Shown: positions 50,269 through 63,175 of the stretch, in pieces
Position numbering within the stretch: position 1 is the stretch's first letter
Layout: each line of letters begins with the position of its first letter
Origin: Apoda limacodes
Lineage: Eukaryota > Arthropoda > Insecta > Lepidoptera > Limacodidae
Reading direction: 5' to 3'
Length of the DNA stretch: 64,000 bases
NCBI GenBank assembly: GCA_946406115.1
Contig: OX291547.1
Span: 19,349,001 to 19,413,000 of the forward strand
Position numbers and translations under genes: made by a program
Notes under the pieces: model-generated
Seen by the model: only the letters and a program-made list of their open reading frames with translations
Database searches by the model: none
Told to the model about the DNA's origin: nothing

Positions 50269-51199
50269 TCGTACGCGAGTCCAAATCACACTTGGCCGAT
50301 TTATTTCTATTTTCAACCCTGGGTACAAACAAAGGTACAAGCAATTATCTACCAAACTTACTGTAAAAAAACTGATCTAAGCATATCCTATTATTTTTAA
50401 AATTAGGTACACCTAGAACACTTTATTATCGGTATTTATTACTTTATAGCCTTTGTCTATTTTATTGGCAAATAATTAATTAAATAAAGCTTAAAGCAGT
50501 TCTAAAATGCCTCTCATAAATATAAGCCGGTTTTAATAAAACCGTTGCTCCCAACTAGTTCGATTCCGAAGCATATTGCACCAGTGCTTATAAATTGCTT
50601 TTACGCCTGAACTCCTGCGATAAGCACTAGAACTGGACAGATTTTATTGTGGAAATAATTCTTCAGCGGCTGAATTAGTAGTTTCCCTCAGTCTATATTT
50701 TGGATGTTAATTATTCTTAAACTTTTGATTGAAATCAATTTGTCTTTGCCGAGCATAGCTGAATCTACTAACATAGTTCTTATACCTTCATGCTGAGAAT
50801 TGTCTACTTACATCAGGCATGTCTAACAGTCAATCTCAGACCAAATGGATAAAGATTAGAGCATTAGCGGGCCGCAAACCTCATAGGAAAACTCATTGTA
50901 CTTTCTGCAAAGAGAAAATCAGGGCCCGGGGGTATCCATGTGCACGACTTTATTTCGTACGCACGCAGCTCTACAAACCAATAGCGCGTTCTCATTGGTT
51001 GTTGCTCTTCAGGCGCGAAAATTTGAAAGAATTGATTCTATTCAAACAATCAAAATCGTCATTAAAGTGATGGAAGTGATGGATCGTGGGCCTTTTTTAA
51101 AACTGCTGGCCCGGGGGAAACCCACCCGTCACCCACCCCCCCTCTCGGTGGCCCTGTTCGTAGTACTGTTTCCTTAATGCATTTTTCAACCTTCTATCT

Positions 51200-51420
51200 T
51201 GTTTGAGTACATATATAAAATAGATCTTTGAAAATTTTGTAAACAGTTGTTTAATAATAATTCTTCTAAAACAGTGCCGTTGACGATTCTTCACAGCCCG
51301 TTGTTGATTCGATTCAAAAGTACTAAGCCGGAATCCAGGTGCATCTGCCCAGAGATGGCAGCAGTACTTTATATGGGGAGAGACTTGCGACTTGTAAAGC
51401 AGCAACCTTTGAGGTGAAGC
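51200..51420 (-). pseudogene. Non-LTR reverse transcriptase C-terminal fragment
   Basis: Minus-strand frame LLYKSQVSPHIKYCCHLWAD, STFESNQQRAVKNR: the segment after the RT catalytic core in Jockey/CR1-like LINEs. Short and degraded. Confidence 0.65.
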
Positions 51421-51566
51421 ACTGCACCGCTCTGATGATTACTCCAAGTTTTTTGGACGCTTTCTTTACCATATACATAGAAACATACCTACTTACAATT
51501 ATTACCTTTTTATATTATGCGATTAAGTAGGTATTTATTAATGTTTTAGAATTATTGGCATGTTTT

Positions 51567-51670
51567 CATAAAGAAAGGAGCACTTTACGCGACATTGTTA
51601 GAATATTCAAGCAAGCTGTATCAAGAGCAGCTGAGGAATGTTAAATTAAAGCCACGAGGATCCTCAATGG
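51567..51670 (+). repeat. Repeat C, copy 1
   Basis: GGAGCACTTTACGCGACATT, AGCTGTATCAAGAGCAGC and GAGGAATGTTAAATTA; shared with 55099-55215 in the same orientation. Confidence 0.7.
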
Positions 51671-52084
51671 AGATGAGGAAGTTCTTGTTAAATAAAATGT
51701 TTTAAGGTTTTGTAGAGGTGTTTTGTTCACTTAAAAAATAAAGTAATCACGGAAATCTTATATCAATTACTATTAAACGTACCTTCTTGACTGGCAGGTG
51801 TGTGTTGAGAAAGATTCCTTCTGAAGGTACCTTTTTTGGCGGAACCAATTTATTACGCTAGATCCTATTCCTTCCCCTAACATACCCAGATAGCGACTTT
51901 GTTACTTAATGTATAAGTAACTGCAGTTGCAGAAAAGCCAACGTCACTTTCGTAAGACTTTATATTATGTAAACCTATAAGTGTAAGACTGTAATAAAGA
52001 AACATGCGTTCTACACCTACACAACAACCTTTTTTCTTAATAAGTCTTGTTTCGTTTTCAAAGGAAATGTTAAAATCGGCAGAC

Positions 52085-52340
52085 AATTTGTAGGTTTGTG
52101 GAATTCATAAATAGTCACGCACTCTTCTGTGGTTGCAAAGGAGCATCCTTCTACGAACACTTAGGTTGTGGAATGTGATTTTTTTTAGGAACCATAGTAT
52201 GAGGTTATTCAAGAAGGGAGTAAATACATTTTTAAAATTGCGCAAGTAAATATCTAATGCCCCTGGAGTTGCAAGTGTCCATGGGCTCATCGCTTAGCAT
52301 CAGGCAGGCTGGAAGCTTGTTTGCCACCTTCGTGTTTTTG
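52085..52340 (+). mobile_element. LINE 3'-end fragment (family A), + strand
   Basis: TATGAGGTTATTCAAGAAGG, GGAGTTGCAAGTGTCCATGG, CATCAGGCAGGCTGG and a final TTGTTTGCCACC. Decayed C-terminus of a Jockey/CR1-like ORF2 plus UTR. Confidence 0.6.
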
Positions 52341-52344
52341 AAAA

Positions 52345-53720
52345 AAAAAAAGGTTCTGGAGTTGATTTTTGAAGTTTTCATGTTTAAAACGTAAGCCTAT
52401 CCGAACACAACACTCTTTTTTACGCTAAAAAAGAGTAAGTATTTTTGGGGTCTTGACTAGATTATAAAAAATAAAACTTTTTTCATTACGTCTTTTTTTA
52501 ATAAAAACAGTGACAGTTAAAGTATTTATCGGGTATTGAATTTATATAAAACTATCAGGTATTGGTGTAATTAAAATCGAATAACGTAACTAAGAGTAAC
52601 AGTCCATTTAGGTTACTGGAACTATAGGTGGCAGTACCTATTTAGATTCTATTAATGAAACTGTTCAGTCACTTTACTAATACACAACTTATGACAGTGG
52701 CGTCACATATAACTAACGCAATGCTCTTTATTTTTTTATATTTCTATTTTTAAATAAAAAAGGGCTATAAAGTATTTATTACACAAGCATGTAATTACTT
52801 AGTTACTGATAACAAGAGGCCTAATGGCACCCCGTAACATTAACTGACATGGCGCTTCTTTTCATGATAGTAAATGTAAAAGAGCCGTTTCATTTTGTAC
52901 AAATTAATCTACTTGAGTTATAAACCCTTTAAAAGGCTGACAGTTTTTACCCTAAGCTGCATGACTTATATCTATCTATGTATGTCAGCAGCCTTAGATT
53001 TGAGGGAAAAGTATGAAACATGAAAATATTCTCATCTGAAATTGTTATGTACAAACTGTGCATTATTTATCGTATATTAAATAAGCAATTCGCGCAATTG
53101 GAGGCAATTATATTGCCCAGGGTACACTGGCCAGCCTCGCTGTTCTCATAGAACTTATTCCGAAGAGACAGGCGAGAATCCGACTCACGAGAAGGTTACC
53201 TGGTACGTTCCCCACGGAACAGAACCCTAACTTAATGTGTGTACGACACGCACTTGGTTTGTTTTTAGATTTTGAAAGGCGACATATATGACTACTTTAC
53301 TAGGTGCGTAATTAGTAGGCACATATTTACCCTTTTTATTCGTGATTCAACGTAGAACCAAAAATTACTTTCAATTTGTAATAAAATCTGATGTCGCATA
53401 TAATTTGTGCAAAAGTTACAACATTCCCTTTAAGTGGTTAAAATTAAATTATGAATAATTTCCGTGCTAAAGACAAGCTATTAAGATTACTTTCTTGTTT
53501 CAAAATATACTTCACGGAGCAGAAAGCTTATTACCGGAGGCGAATCGTCCATTAAGGGTGTTTCAAGAACTGCGAAGTATCGCAAAATGATGGTCATAAT
53601 TTCCGTATTTCAAAAATGTTCTTAAAGGATGTCGTTGAAGGACAACTTTTCAGTGCCTTACCATTAATTAAAATGTTTTAGAGTTTATTAAAAAGATGTT
53701 ACGTTCAACATAAATGATAA
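52345..53720. other. Intergenic AT-rich stretch
   Basis: No gene. Around 53200-53275 a GGAACAGAACCCTAACTTAA then CACGCACTTGG fragment belongs to the GGTTCCGTACC repeat family. Confidence 0.55.
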
Positions 53721-53727
53721 TTGATTA

Positions 53728-54560
53728 CTAGCTGTCCCGGCAAATGTTGTTTTGGAATAGTTAACATTTGAAAAATAGCTATAAATTTTATTCTAATTTG
53801 CGCCTATGTCTCCTATTCGCACTCTCTTACTTTTACTACCTCAACCCCAATCCAATCTCAACTACCCACACTCAATTTACGCCGAAAATACACTATTCAT
53901 TCTCACACCTTAGAACCGAAATGTTCGCGTACAGTGTGGTTTCAGAGAAACTTCCGCCCGCGAACGCTTGGGTTGTGGAATGAGCTGCCAAGGTTTTCTC
54001 CAAGGTCTACAGTATGGGGTTCTTCATGAAAGAAGTTATTAGATTTCTGAAGGGTCGGCAACGCGCGAGTGATTCCCCTGATGTTCCAAGCGTCCATAGG
54101 CTACGGTGAACACTTGCCATCAGGCGGGCCGTAGGCTTGTTTGCCAGTTTATTGGTATATAAAAAAAAACTGCAGCTGAACTATGAAATATCACATGCTT
54201 CATCCATTGTAACATAGTTGTAGTAGGTAATTAAGACACCTTCGCAAGCGTGTGGACATCTCACCGGGCGAATGCATTAAAGAACGTTCGATGACATATC
54301 CCACCCCATCCATACAAATTTATACTCCTCTTTTCCTTCCGCAGGGAACTTAAAATCTTTTGCGATTTACTTGTGAATATAAAATATTTTGCTCTATAAA
54401 TACAAATTTATTCGATAACTTACCACAGAACTACACACCGAGTCTTATTGTGTATATGACCCAGTCAAGCACACAAAAAAATTCATCGAAATCGGTGCAG
54501 CCGTTTAAGAGTTCAGTGACGTCCACACGAACAGAAGAATTACATATACAGGCATTCAAT
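53728..54560 (-). mobile_element. Helitron-like element interrupted by a LINE tail (nested)
   Basis: Starts CTAGCTGTCCCGGCAAATG, the reverse complement of the 3' end of the element at 277-493, preceded by A. Sequence typical of this repeat resumes to about 54560 (AATCGGTGCAGCCGTTTAAG). A + strand LINE tail (53941-54160) lies in between, so it inserted later. Confidence 0.45.
53941..54160 (+). mobile_element. LINE 3'-end fragment (family A)
   Basis: TTGTGGAATGAGCTGCCAAG, GGTCGGCAACGCGCGAGTG, CATAGGCTACGGTGAACACT and GGCTTGTTTGCCAG. Encodes the decayed VWNELPRFSPRSTVW tail of ORF2. Confidence 0.65.
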
Positions 54561-55098
54561 TGACTAGGTGATACCTATCGTTTTAATCGTTTAAATTTTA
54601 AAAGAAAGAACCGCTCAAGTGCAGTTCGGACGCACACAGCCAGGGTTCCATACCAACGATGACCCGTTTTTATTATTTGTTCTTTCACCATAAAGCTTAC
54701 ACTATATTCGCTTTAAGTTTGAAGCTTGTATATATTACCATTTTTACGACAGAGCAAATACACCCTTAAATTTCAATTTTGTTTTTTTATTTTTTGTCAG
54801 ACAATCTGCCCTAATAACTCATATTCTGTGAAAATCTAAGCTTCTGCCTGCTTTTGTCTACAGATAGAGCACATTAAAAGTCAGACAGGCTTGTTCTTAG
54901 TAATTATAGTGCTCCGTTGGACTCCTTTGGGTAGGGAACTGCTCTTTGGCTTTCATAATAAAGGCAGAATCCATTTCCGCCTTGTAGTTTTTGTTCTTTT
55001 AAGGGTAATTGGTTAAGATGTTACAAATACCGTGTAAATGATTTTTTTTTATTATTATAGCTCCATTGTAACAAAATCACCGTTATCGTTTCATAAGG

Positions 55099-55215
55099 AG
55101 CACTTTACGCGACATTGGTAGAATGTTTCAGCGAGCTGTATCAAGAGCAGCCGAGGAATGTTTAATTACAGCCGCGAGGCTTTTTAATAGAAATGAGGAA
55201 GTCCTTTTTATTAAA
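55099..55215 (+). repeat. Repeat C, copy 2
   Basis: GAGCACTTTACGCGACATTG and GCTGTATCAAGAGCAGCCGA; about 80% like 51567-51670 by eye. Confidence 0.7.
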
Positions 55216-56329
55216 TAATAGCTTTATTAACTTCTAAAGAAGATATGATCTTGAACTTTAAATGTTTAAGAATAAATCCTTATTCGTCAATATAGGTTCA
55301 ACTACATAACATAAGTCATATACCTAACGATAATATAATCTAAAAAATAATAATGACACAGGCTAAAGATAAATAAATAAAAAAATCACAAATTTACCAT
55401 CGATGTTTTAAAAACAATGTTTCACAATTTCGATAACTACTCTGTTCATTCGCGTTCTACGGAACCATACCTAACTTTTAATGCGTGTACGACACACACT
55501 TGGCTGGTTTTTATTTAATTTCTACATTTTATATTACCACAGGACTATGTAAGGCATGGTTACCTATGTTGACCGAATAATATCTAATAATAATAATTTA
55601 TACATCAAAAATCATAAAAATTACAAGCATAAACTAGGTGTAGAAAGGCTTAGTTAAATGGTTCCAACTCATAGTTTATACTTATAGACACCTACTAATT
55701 CAATAAAACGGTGTGCAGTACAGATAGTAACATTAGCAACCGTGCTAGGTCGAGCCTGTGTTACAGCTGCTATAATAAACATACAATGATCAAATCCTTA
55801 GAATATTATGAAGAAATCGGAACACCATGGATGTAAGTCCTCAAATCAAAACAGCAAACAAATCCGTGCCAAAAAGCCGAAGATAGCCGTCATACAAAAA
55901 AAGAAAAATATACAGTCGAATTGAGAACCTCCTTCTTCTTTGAAGTCGGTTAAAAAGATACAGTCAAGTAAATAACTTTTCTCTTTTTTGAAATAGGATA
56001 AGTTTAGGATTACATTTATAAGAAAAGTACATAGAAGGTCTCATCCATGATGATTAAGATCGTAAAGTAGAACGTATACTGAAGTGATGATTCGTGAACG
56101 ATATGATAAGATCTGGCCCAGCTTGTGCCGAACAAACATTTCGGTGTGAGTGCTGAACTGCTGACATAGTGCCGCAGTTTCATTTGCATGTTTTAGTTAA
56201 GGCAACGTGTCGACAGGCGATGTTGATAATCTAGGCAAAGCTGTGCTAAATTTATTCAACACGGGTAAACTCATGAATAAACTAATTTTAAGATAAACTC
56301 AGAATTTTTTTTCTCTACTCTAAACTGAC
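55216..56329. other. Intergenic AT-rich stretch
   Basis: No gene. A TACGGAACCATACCTAACTT then CGACACACACTTGGC fragment near 55455-55510 belongs to the GGTTCCGTACC repeat family. Confidence 0.55.
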
Positions 56330-56480
56330 TGCTCGGTGGCTCAGTTGGTAGTAGCGACTGCCTGGTAAACTGAGGAGCGCGGGTACAGTTTTCGCGCAGG
56401 ACGGACATACATATGGATTGAAACACAAATTCAACACTGCTGAAATAGGATAGGTTTCATCCTGTAAAAGTAGTGGTAGG
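56330..56480 (+). mobile_element. tRNA-derived SINE-like element
   Basis: CGGTGGCTCAGTTGGTAG is a good pol III A box context; the B-box position (GCGGGTACAGTTTTCGC) is mutated. The body GGACGGACATACATATGG and GAAATAGGATAGGTTTCATC follows. Confidence 0.55.
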
Positions 56481-56969
56481 TTAGATAAACAAATAAAATA
56501 AAATAAATAAATAAGACTGTTATATGAATTTTAGAAATTGCTAATAAACCTTTTTCCGAAATTTGATGATTGTCACCACCGATTATACGAAGACCTAAGA
56601 CACGATAGTGTGTTACGCTAAGTGATGAAGATAAAGCATCAGATTTACTTATAAAAATAATGAATGCTTATGCTTGCAAAACTATTTCACAATAAAATAT
56701 TATCTAAGTAGTTTCAAACTTCCAACCTTTTGCGAATCCGACCAAGTACCTAATGTATTATTCTATATTATGATCTGTACTGAATCCGGTGAAGCGGGAA
56801 TCCGACCTTTTGCGAATCCAACCAAGTGCGAATTAAGGGATAGAACTGAAAATAGTCTCTAAATTAACTCTGGTTTCCCTGATCAAAACTTTACCAAATT
56901 CAAACTGTCAGAGGTGAACCTTTCTAGATGTGAAAAGCGCCAAAACTGAACAGTTATAATAAATAATAA

Positions 56970-57110
56970 TCATAAATAAATATTTTTCGACATTACTTAT
57001 AGCGGCATCTGGTCCAAACTAAGCAAAGCTTGTGCTATGGATAGTGGATACACACCGACATTGACCAATACCAGACAACGGATACAAGTACATATATATA
57101 TATATATATA
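56970..57110 (-). mobile_element. SINE fragment (family B) with (TA)n
   Basis: ATAAATAAATATTTTTCGAC, GCGGCATCTGGTCCAAACTA and TACCAGACAACGGATACAAG, ending in a TA run at 57090-57110. Confidence 0.6.
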
Positions 57111-57175
57111 CTATAGAATAATTACGAACAAATTGGGAACCTCCGCCTTATTTTGAAGTCAGTAAACGTTATTTA

Positions 57176-57620
57176 AACAAAAAAACCGGCCAAGTGTGAG
57201 TCTGGCTCGTGCATTGAGGGTTCCGTAAAAACCTATTACACGAGAGACTATTATCATGAGATCAAGTCTCGCAGGTTTATGATCAGTTTTTGATTTTTTT
57301 CCTATATATGTGATGTAACATTTTGCTTGCTGACAAATTTCATGATTCCAGGTCAAACTAGAGTCACCCTATAGGTTTAGATTTATTTGTATTACATTAT
57401 GCGAAAAAATAATCGTATTTTGGGCACATTTTTATTGCATTGACTAAGAATATTTTTTTTTACAACTTTAAGTGACCGTAGACTTTATTTTTTGATATTA
57501 ATTTCAACTTGATACCTTCGCGCGTTTCTAAGAAAAAGAGTCTTGACAGACAGACAGACAGTCGGATAACAAAGTGATCCTATAACGGTTCCTTTTTTCC
57601 TATTGAGGTACGGAACCCTA
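57176..57620. mobile_element. Non-autonomous TIR element (GGTTCCGTACC family), larger copy
   Basis: AAAACCGGCCAAGTGTGAGT leads into AGGGTTCCGTA at 57216; the element ends TACGGAACCCTA at 57609-57620. The interior carries GACAGACAGACAGACAG. No transposase frame. Confidence 0.6.
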
Positions 57621-60600
57621 AAAACTAAAAATTTTAGGACGTTGTTGTAGCATAAATTATTAATGAAGTATGGACCAAATACATTTTATGGTAAAGTGTA
57701 TGAAATAATGTATGTAGGTACCTTAAATTAAATTTAGAATAGTTACATGCGCTTCGTAAATAACTATTTTACTCGCGGCGTACCTAGTATATTGTACCAA
57801 AAACATTTTCATGTAAAATGTTGCCAAGAGGAGACCATATGGCTCGCACTGTCAAAAAGTTATTAGATCTCATGTAGAGCCAAGCTCCAGAAACTCTACA
57901 CCTTAGTCAAAATATGTAGCTTGGACGTTTCGTTACTACAACAACTATTGTGTAACAGAAAAGTAATGAACTAAATAAATTGCTCATTTGATATACCTTA
58001 TTACGATTATTATCTTACAACAACCGGGGCCTACACCATTGTGATTTCCCATCTCCATAGAAGTATTCTTTTGTAAATACTTGTCACCACATTTTAATTT
58101 TAAACGAAGTACATAAGTATAATAGTATTATTTGTATAATAATGTAAGTTATATTCTGAAACCTGACAAAAGCATGTACATACAACATTATCCCCTAATT
58201 GTAACCTGAAACACCTATTTTTTAATTTGTAATAAGAAGTCTCTGTACTTGTACAATTTTCAGTTCTCTAACATAAAATTAAGTTTGTATGGAAAAACCA
58301 TAAATAAATATAAATATATATTTAAGGGGTGATTTACTATAAATCCTAAAAAATGTATTTTATTAGTTATAACAAAGGGTTATATCAATTTCCAGACCTC
58401 TAGCATCAAAATTTGCGGAAGTCTCATGCAAACTTGGATCCCCTAGTTTATGGGGTTGGGGGTAAACGTTATAAGTTTAAGATTTTTTTGTTGTTTGTGT
58501 ACTAATAGCTTACATACCAACTTTCAGCTTTCTAGGACTTCAAGAATTTTGATGATCATCAGTGAGTGACGAAATTAGGTTTAGATATCAATAAAATCAA
58601 AAATGTAAGAGCTATGCAATTGAAACTTTGTATTTTTAATAAGTCTACTATTGACATGATATACCGAGAATTTTGTTTATCTGGTGTAATCCAAACTCAA
58701 GTTATGAGGGTTCAAAAAAACGACGAAGCGCTTCGAGAAAAGGTAGCTACGAGTAGTGTCCTTGCGCCTCGCTTGGATCGTCTTGGCGGGGGCACTACCG
58801 TGTCCCCAGATCATGAAGATTTATGGCCTACGTCTTTTCTTTAAGAGGTGAAGGGAAAGTGTCAGATTTCCTGAAATCGACCCTTGTATATCACAGTCGA
58901 ATTTACTCGGGTCGATTCTACTACGGTTATTGAACGCGGTTCAGCAGATGTAGGAGTTTATTACGTGGAAATGTGCTGTTTTACAGAAAAAAAGGTAATA
59001 TGTAACTCGTTCTAAACATTAAGTTTTGAGATCACATTTAAACTTTATTAACAGTGTTATCACCTCATTGTCTTTAATTTATGAGTCACTTCGTTTGCGA
59101 AACAACGCCTTTTTTCAAATGTCATTTATAAAAAAAATAATTACATAATGATTTTATCGACTTTTAACGTTTGATGTTCTGATCATACTATAAATCTTAC
59201 AACATAATAACCATAAGAGGAAATATCTCGTTGTTTTTCCCCATACAACCGCTTGAAAAACCCCCTGTTTCCTCCTTGGATTTTGACATTAGAACTATAA
59301 TTGTTTGCATGTTTGATAGATATACACAATCACTATGTCTGTATGTTTTGCTTTACCCTTTTTTACCCTATAATTAACTAAGAATCTGCAAAAGTCCAAA
59401 AATTTGGAAATTTGAAAATATCTTTTTTTATGACGTCCTTAGACGTGCGCTGTACGAAAATATAAACTAATTAATATTTACTATGTCAACAGAAAAAAAT
59501 ATTAACTTTCAAGTGAATTACGTTACCCCGATTTTATTTGGTAGATTTAGCCCAAAGTGCAGTTGTCTCTATGAGATAGACTCATCTTTTTATTAAATAC
59601 CACTTTCTGTATTAAGTAGCTTGGTATGATAATTATTTTTTATTAGTCACATTATATGTCACAATATAATAAAAACAACATACAAAACTGAGTAGTTTAC
59701 AGTTTATTAGTTGTTACAGTTAATGAAATGATTATTTAGGCAGTGTTAATAGTTTGATTAAAAAAATCATTTACTATTTGAAAGATACATTTACTCCTGA
59801 TCAAATAGAATGTTTTTTATTTTTGAAAAATTATTGTTTCTGCAAGTACCTACTCTAAAATTTTTGGATTGGTGAATAAGTTTATTTTTCCTTATTTCTA
59901 CTTATTATATCCACTGTTGAGAGTAAGTCTCCTTTTTAGATTCACAAAATAAATGTGTAAACGGTTGCATCTAGCGACCATCTAGTTCTAGTAGGTTCCA
60001 CATTACATTTTCCGGGTCACGATTTTCAATCTAGAATTTTTTTCTCCATCGTACTTGATCGTCATTCATAAGCGGTGTGGCCTGCCTATTACCACTTCAG
60101 CTTACTGATTCTTTGAGATAATATTTTCTTCACACTAGTGTCCTTTATCTGTTTTTTGGGTTACGTACCCAGAGGGTGCCACCGGAGCCCTATTGCTAAA
60201 CCTATGCTGTATGTTTGTCGGTCCGACCATTAAAGGGCACTCTTTAAGACCAAAACAGGTTCTCTTTTAGGCCTGATTTTTTTACAGAATATGTGTTATA
60301 ATGGGGGAATATCTATTAAAAGTGTATAAAAAGTACAAGAAACACATTTTCGTTGTTTTTGCTCTATCGTAAAAACAGTAATACACACAAACTTCAAACT
60401 TGCAGTGGAAAATAGTGTAAACAGTAAATATAACAACAAAAATTATAAAAAAAACCGGCCTAGTGTGAGACGGGCCCAAGCCATAAACATTTTAAATTAC
60501 CAGTAAAATGCAATCTAGCAATATTATTATCAGAAACAGTAACACATTTGTTTGTTAAAACACACACAGTAACACATGTAAATGTGCATAATTTACGAAT

Positions 60601-61640
60601 AAAGACAAAAAAAAATCACTGACCAAGCCCGACGTTGCTTAAGTTTGAATATAGTTTTCACTCATTATCAAAATGTTAAACCTCAGTGTATATGTAACGG
60701 AATTTGCTTAATATTATGCAACTTTATTGTTAAAAGAAATATTTGACAACTCAAAAGTAAGTTTACAAAATAAATTAAAGTACATACCTACTTGTATGTA
60801 GTGTAAGGATGAATCATACTTTAAGTATGACTCATTTCTTAATTCTCTTTTAAGGTATTTCCATTGTATGTTAACACGCGATCGTTTCGTTTGCGTGACT
60901 ACTGATAAAATATTGTAGGAGACACGGTAAATACTTTGCTTTCATCAGGACAGATACAGTCTTAGTCATTTGTTTAACTTATAAACTTGCTTGCTTTTGA
61001 AATTTTGAACGCAACCCTAAAACATTCCATTGACTACAAGCATCAATTCACTTCATTTCCACAGCTGTGGAAATTGATCGCAACGGGTAAAAAATATCGA
61101 TATCTTTATCTCATGTGTACAACACTAAGCAAATTAAGCTATTCCGCTAAGCGGTATACATAAAGCTGCTCACGGGTAGATAGCGCATTACTTATTTAAT
61201 TTATTCTTTATATCATTGTAATACGGTTTAGATTAGGTCAATAATTTTTCGAAATAAAGACTCCACAACAATTTCTATTTAAATAGAGGTGAGGTACTTT
61301 ATTGTTTTCTATTTATTTTCGTTGTGAATTTATGAAACGATATCCTAATAATCTCGGAAACCAGTCACAGTTCAAGGTTAATTTACTCTTTTTATCACAA
61401 ATAAAAAGAAATTGCCATGAAATTGGAAAAATAACACTGTTTATGAACAAAATTTCAGTGATGACTTATATGATTTCGATAAAAATAGTGCACCTCTATT
61501 AAAGTAAATTATTATAAATCGAAGTAAATCGGTTATTTATGAGAAAATAATACTAACGTGTGATACTTATCACGGCGCTGGATATTTTATAGATTTTACA
61601 ACTTTTTACAGCACAATACGACATTATTTAAATAAAAACA
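57621..61640. other. Intergenic AT-rich stretch
   Basis: No gene I can support. Fragments of the CCGGCCTAGTGTGAGACGGG repeat lie at 60450, and a GGTTACGTACCCAGAGGG fragment at 60160. A 92-codon open stretch at 58566-58844 has no recognisable domain. Confidence 0.55.
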
Positions 61641-61831
61641 AACAAAAAACCTTTAGATGTTTACTCGCCGAGGGTGACCTTGTGTTTGTTGCGTCAAATC
61701 GATCCGCTACTCAACATAGTCTAAAAATTAGAGTATGGGCGGCTAGCCTGCCGGTGCTTTTTGGACATATCTATTGTTTTTTCATATCGATGGCGTTCGC
61801 CGACGAACCCGGGAACGTCGGCATGGTGTGA

Positions 61832-61844
61832 GGGGGGGGGGGGG
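61832..61844 (+). repeat. Poly-G run (13 G)
   Basis: Homopolymer in otherwise AT-rich DNA; length may be inexact in the assembly. Confidence 0.9.
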
Positions 61845-62019
61845 TTTATTACACTTACTCGTAAACAGTATCATTACGTGCTGGTAAGGCAGTTCCTGAG
61901 ACAGAAGTGCACTATATGGTACTGAAAAATAAATATTGACTTTATAAAAGAAATGTAGCAAAAGTATTGAACGCGGGATTCGATACATTCGTTTTAATTG
62001 CATTGGTACAGTAGAAGTA

Positions 62020-62115
62020 ATCATATCTGCTGAACCGAGAGCGTAGATTCGATACCCGTACAGGACAGACATTTATGTCATACATAGGTATATATAAAAG
62101 GCAATGTCCTGACTG
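62020..62115 (+). mobile_element. Decayed SINE head
   Basis: GCTGAACCGAGAGCGTAGAT, then TTCGATACCCGTACAGGAC, a mutated tRNA-type B box, followed by AGACATTTATGTCATACATA as in other SINEs here. Confidence 0.45.
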
Positions 62116-62970
62116 ACTCATCACCACCCAGTCCAAATAGCTAAGGATAGAAATTTGGAATTTGGAGACGGAGTAACTTAAGGCGCATACACGAAAAAAA
62201 AAAAAAATCCAAGTTCTATTCCACCAAAATAATTTGCATTCAGTCAAGAAATCCAACTATTTTGGACATATTTTGTTCACAGAAGGCACTATTATTTCCC
62301 AGAAAAAAATTCATTTTATCAATCGAAATTGATAAACTTCTTTTCGTATAAACAAATTTTTTTTTAACCAAATAAATGTTCGTTTTAGATCAACCAAACT
62401 TAAATTAATTACCCTAAGACAGTTAATGTTCTTGTATGAAATAAATACATTTTTATATGCAACATTTTATTTTTCTTTGTTTGAAACAAAAAATAATTTT
62501 GCTTTGATATAATTTATTTTGCGCTAAAATCATGGTTTTCTTAAATCTGTGACGTTACTTATTAAAAACTATATCTTTCGATTAAAATAATTGTATCTTA
62601 AATCAAAGCTAGTGAAATGTTCAGTTAAGATAATATTATTTTGAATTAGAGAAAATAATAATTTTAACAGAATTTGTTAGAATCTGATATTTTAAGCTAA
62701 AACTCTTGTTTTAGTCGAAGAAAATAATATTTCTACTTTCAAATATTAAACATTTTCGTTGAAATTAATTAGCTAGTATCGCTTTGAACGAATTTTCTTT
62801 TCTTTTTTAAGTAAATACCTGCATTTTTAAAACTGAACGAACCTCATCACTGTCCTTCATAGGCTTTCGTGTTGGATTTTAATTTTAAATAATTGTTTAT
62901 TGTAGGGTTTTGTGCGTTAAATTAGTATCAGTTCATGCAAGAAACCTACAGTTAATTATTATCTGAGAAT
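62116..62970. other. AT-rich stretch
   Basis: No gene. From 62260 to 62820 the sequence is dominated by loosely recurring AAATAATTTTT/GTTTTCTT words, perhaps an eroded low-complexity array. Confidence 0.5.
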
Positions 62971-62976
62971 TGAAAA

Positions 62977-63078
62977 GTTCGTGGCCGAGTCGCATTCGTC
63001 TATCTGAAACGATAAGCAAAGTTAAGCAACGTCGACCGTGGTGTCAGTACTTGGATGGGTGACCGCTTAGCAGGGCAC
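62977..63078 (+). ncRNA. 5S rRNA-derived sequence (pseudogene or SINE3-type head)
   Basis: AAAGTTAAGCAACGTCG and GTCAGTACTTGGATGGGTGA plus CCGC match the internal promoter region (box A, intermediate element, box C) of eukaryotic 5S rRNA. The 5' third and the 3' end do not match 5S, so it is not a functional 5S gene; a 5S-derived SINE or a truncated pseudogene fits. Confidence 0.75.
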
Positions 63079-63175
63079 ACTTTTCTTTCTTCCATGTTTT
63101 AGAAGGATCGTTAGTCATAACAATTATGATTAATCATAACATTGTATAATCAGCTAAAGGCGAGAATAGCTACTA

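Noticed and set aside
58566..58844. 92-codon + strand open stretch
   Set aside because: No domain recognised; surrounded by repeats; probably chance or a decayed repeat.
62977..63078. Functional 5S rRNA gene
   Set aside because: Only the internal promoter region matches; both termini needed for the folded 5S stem I are absent.
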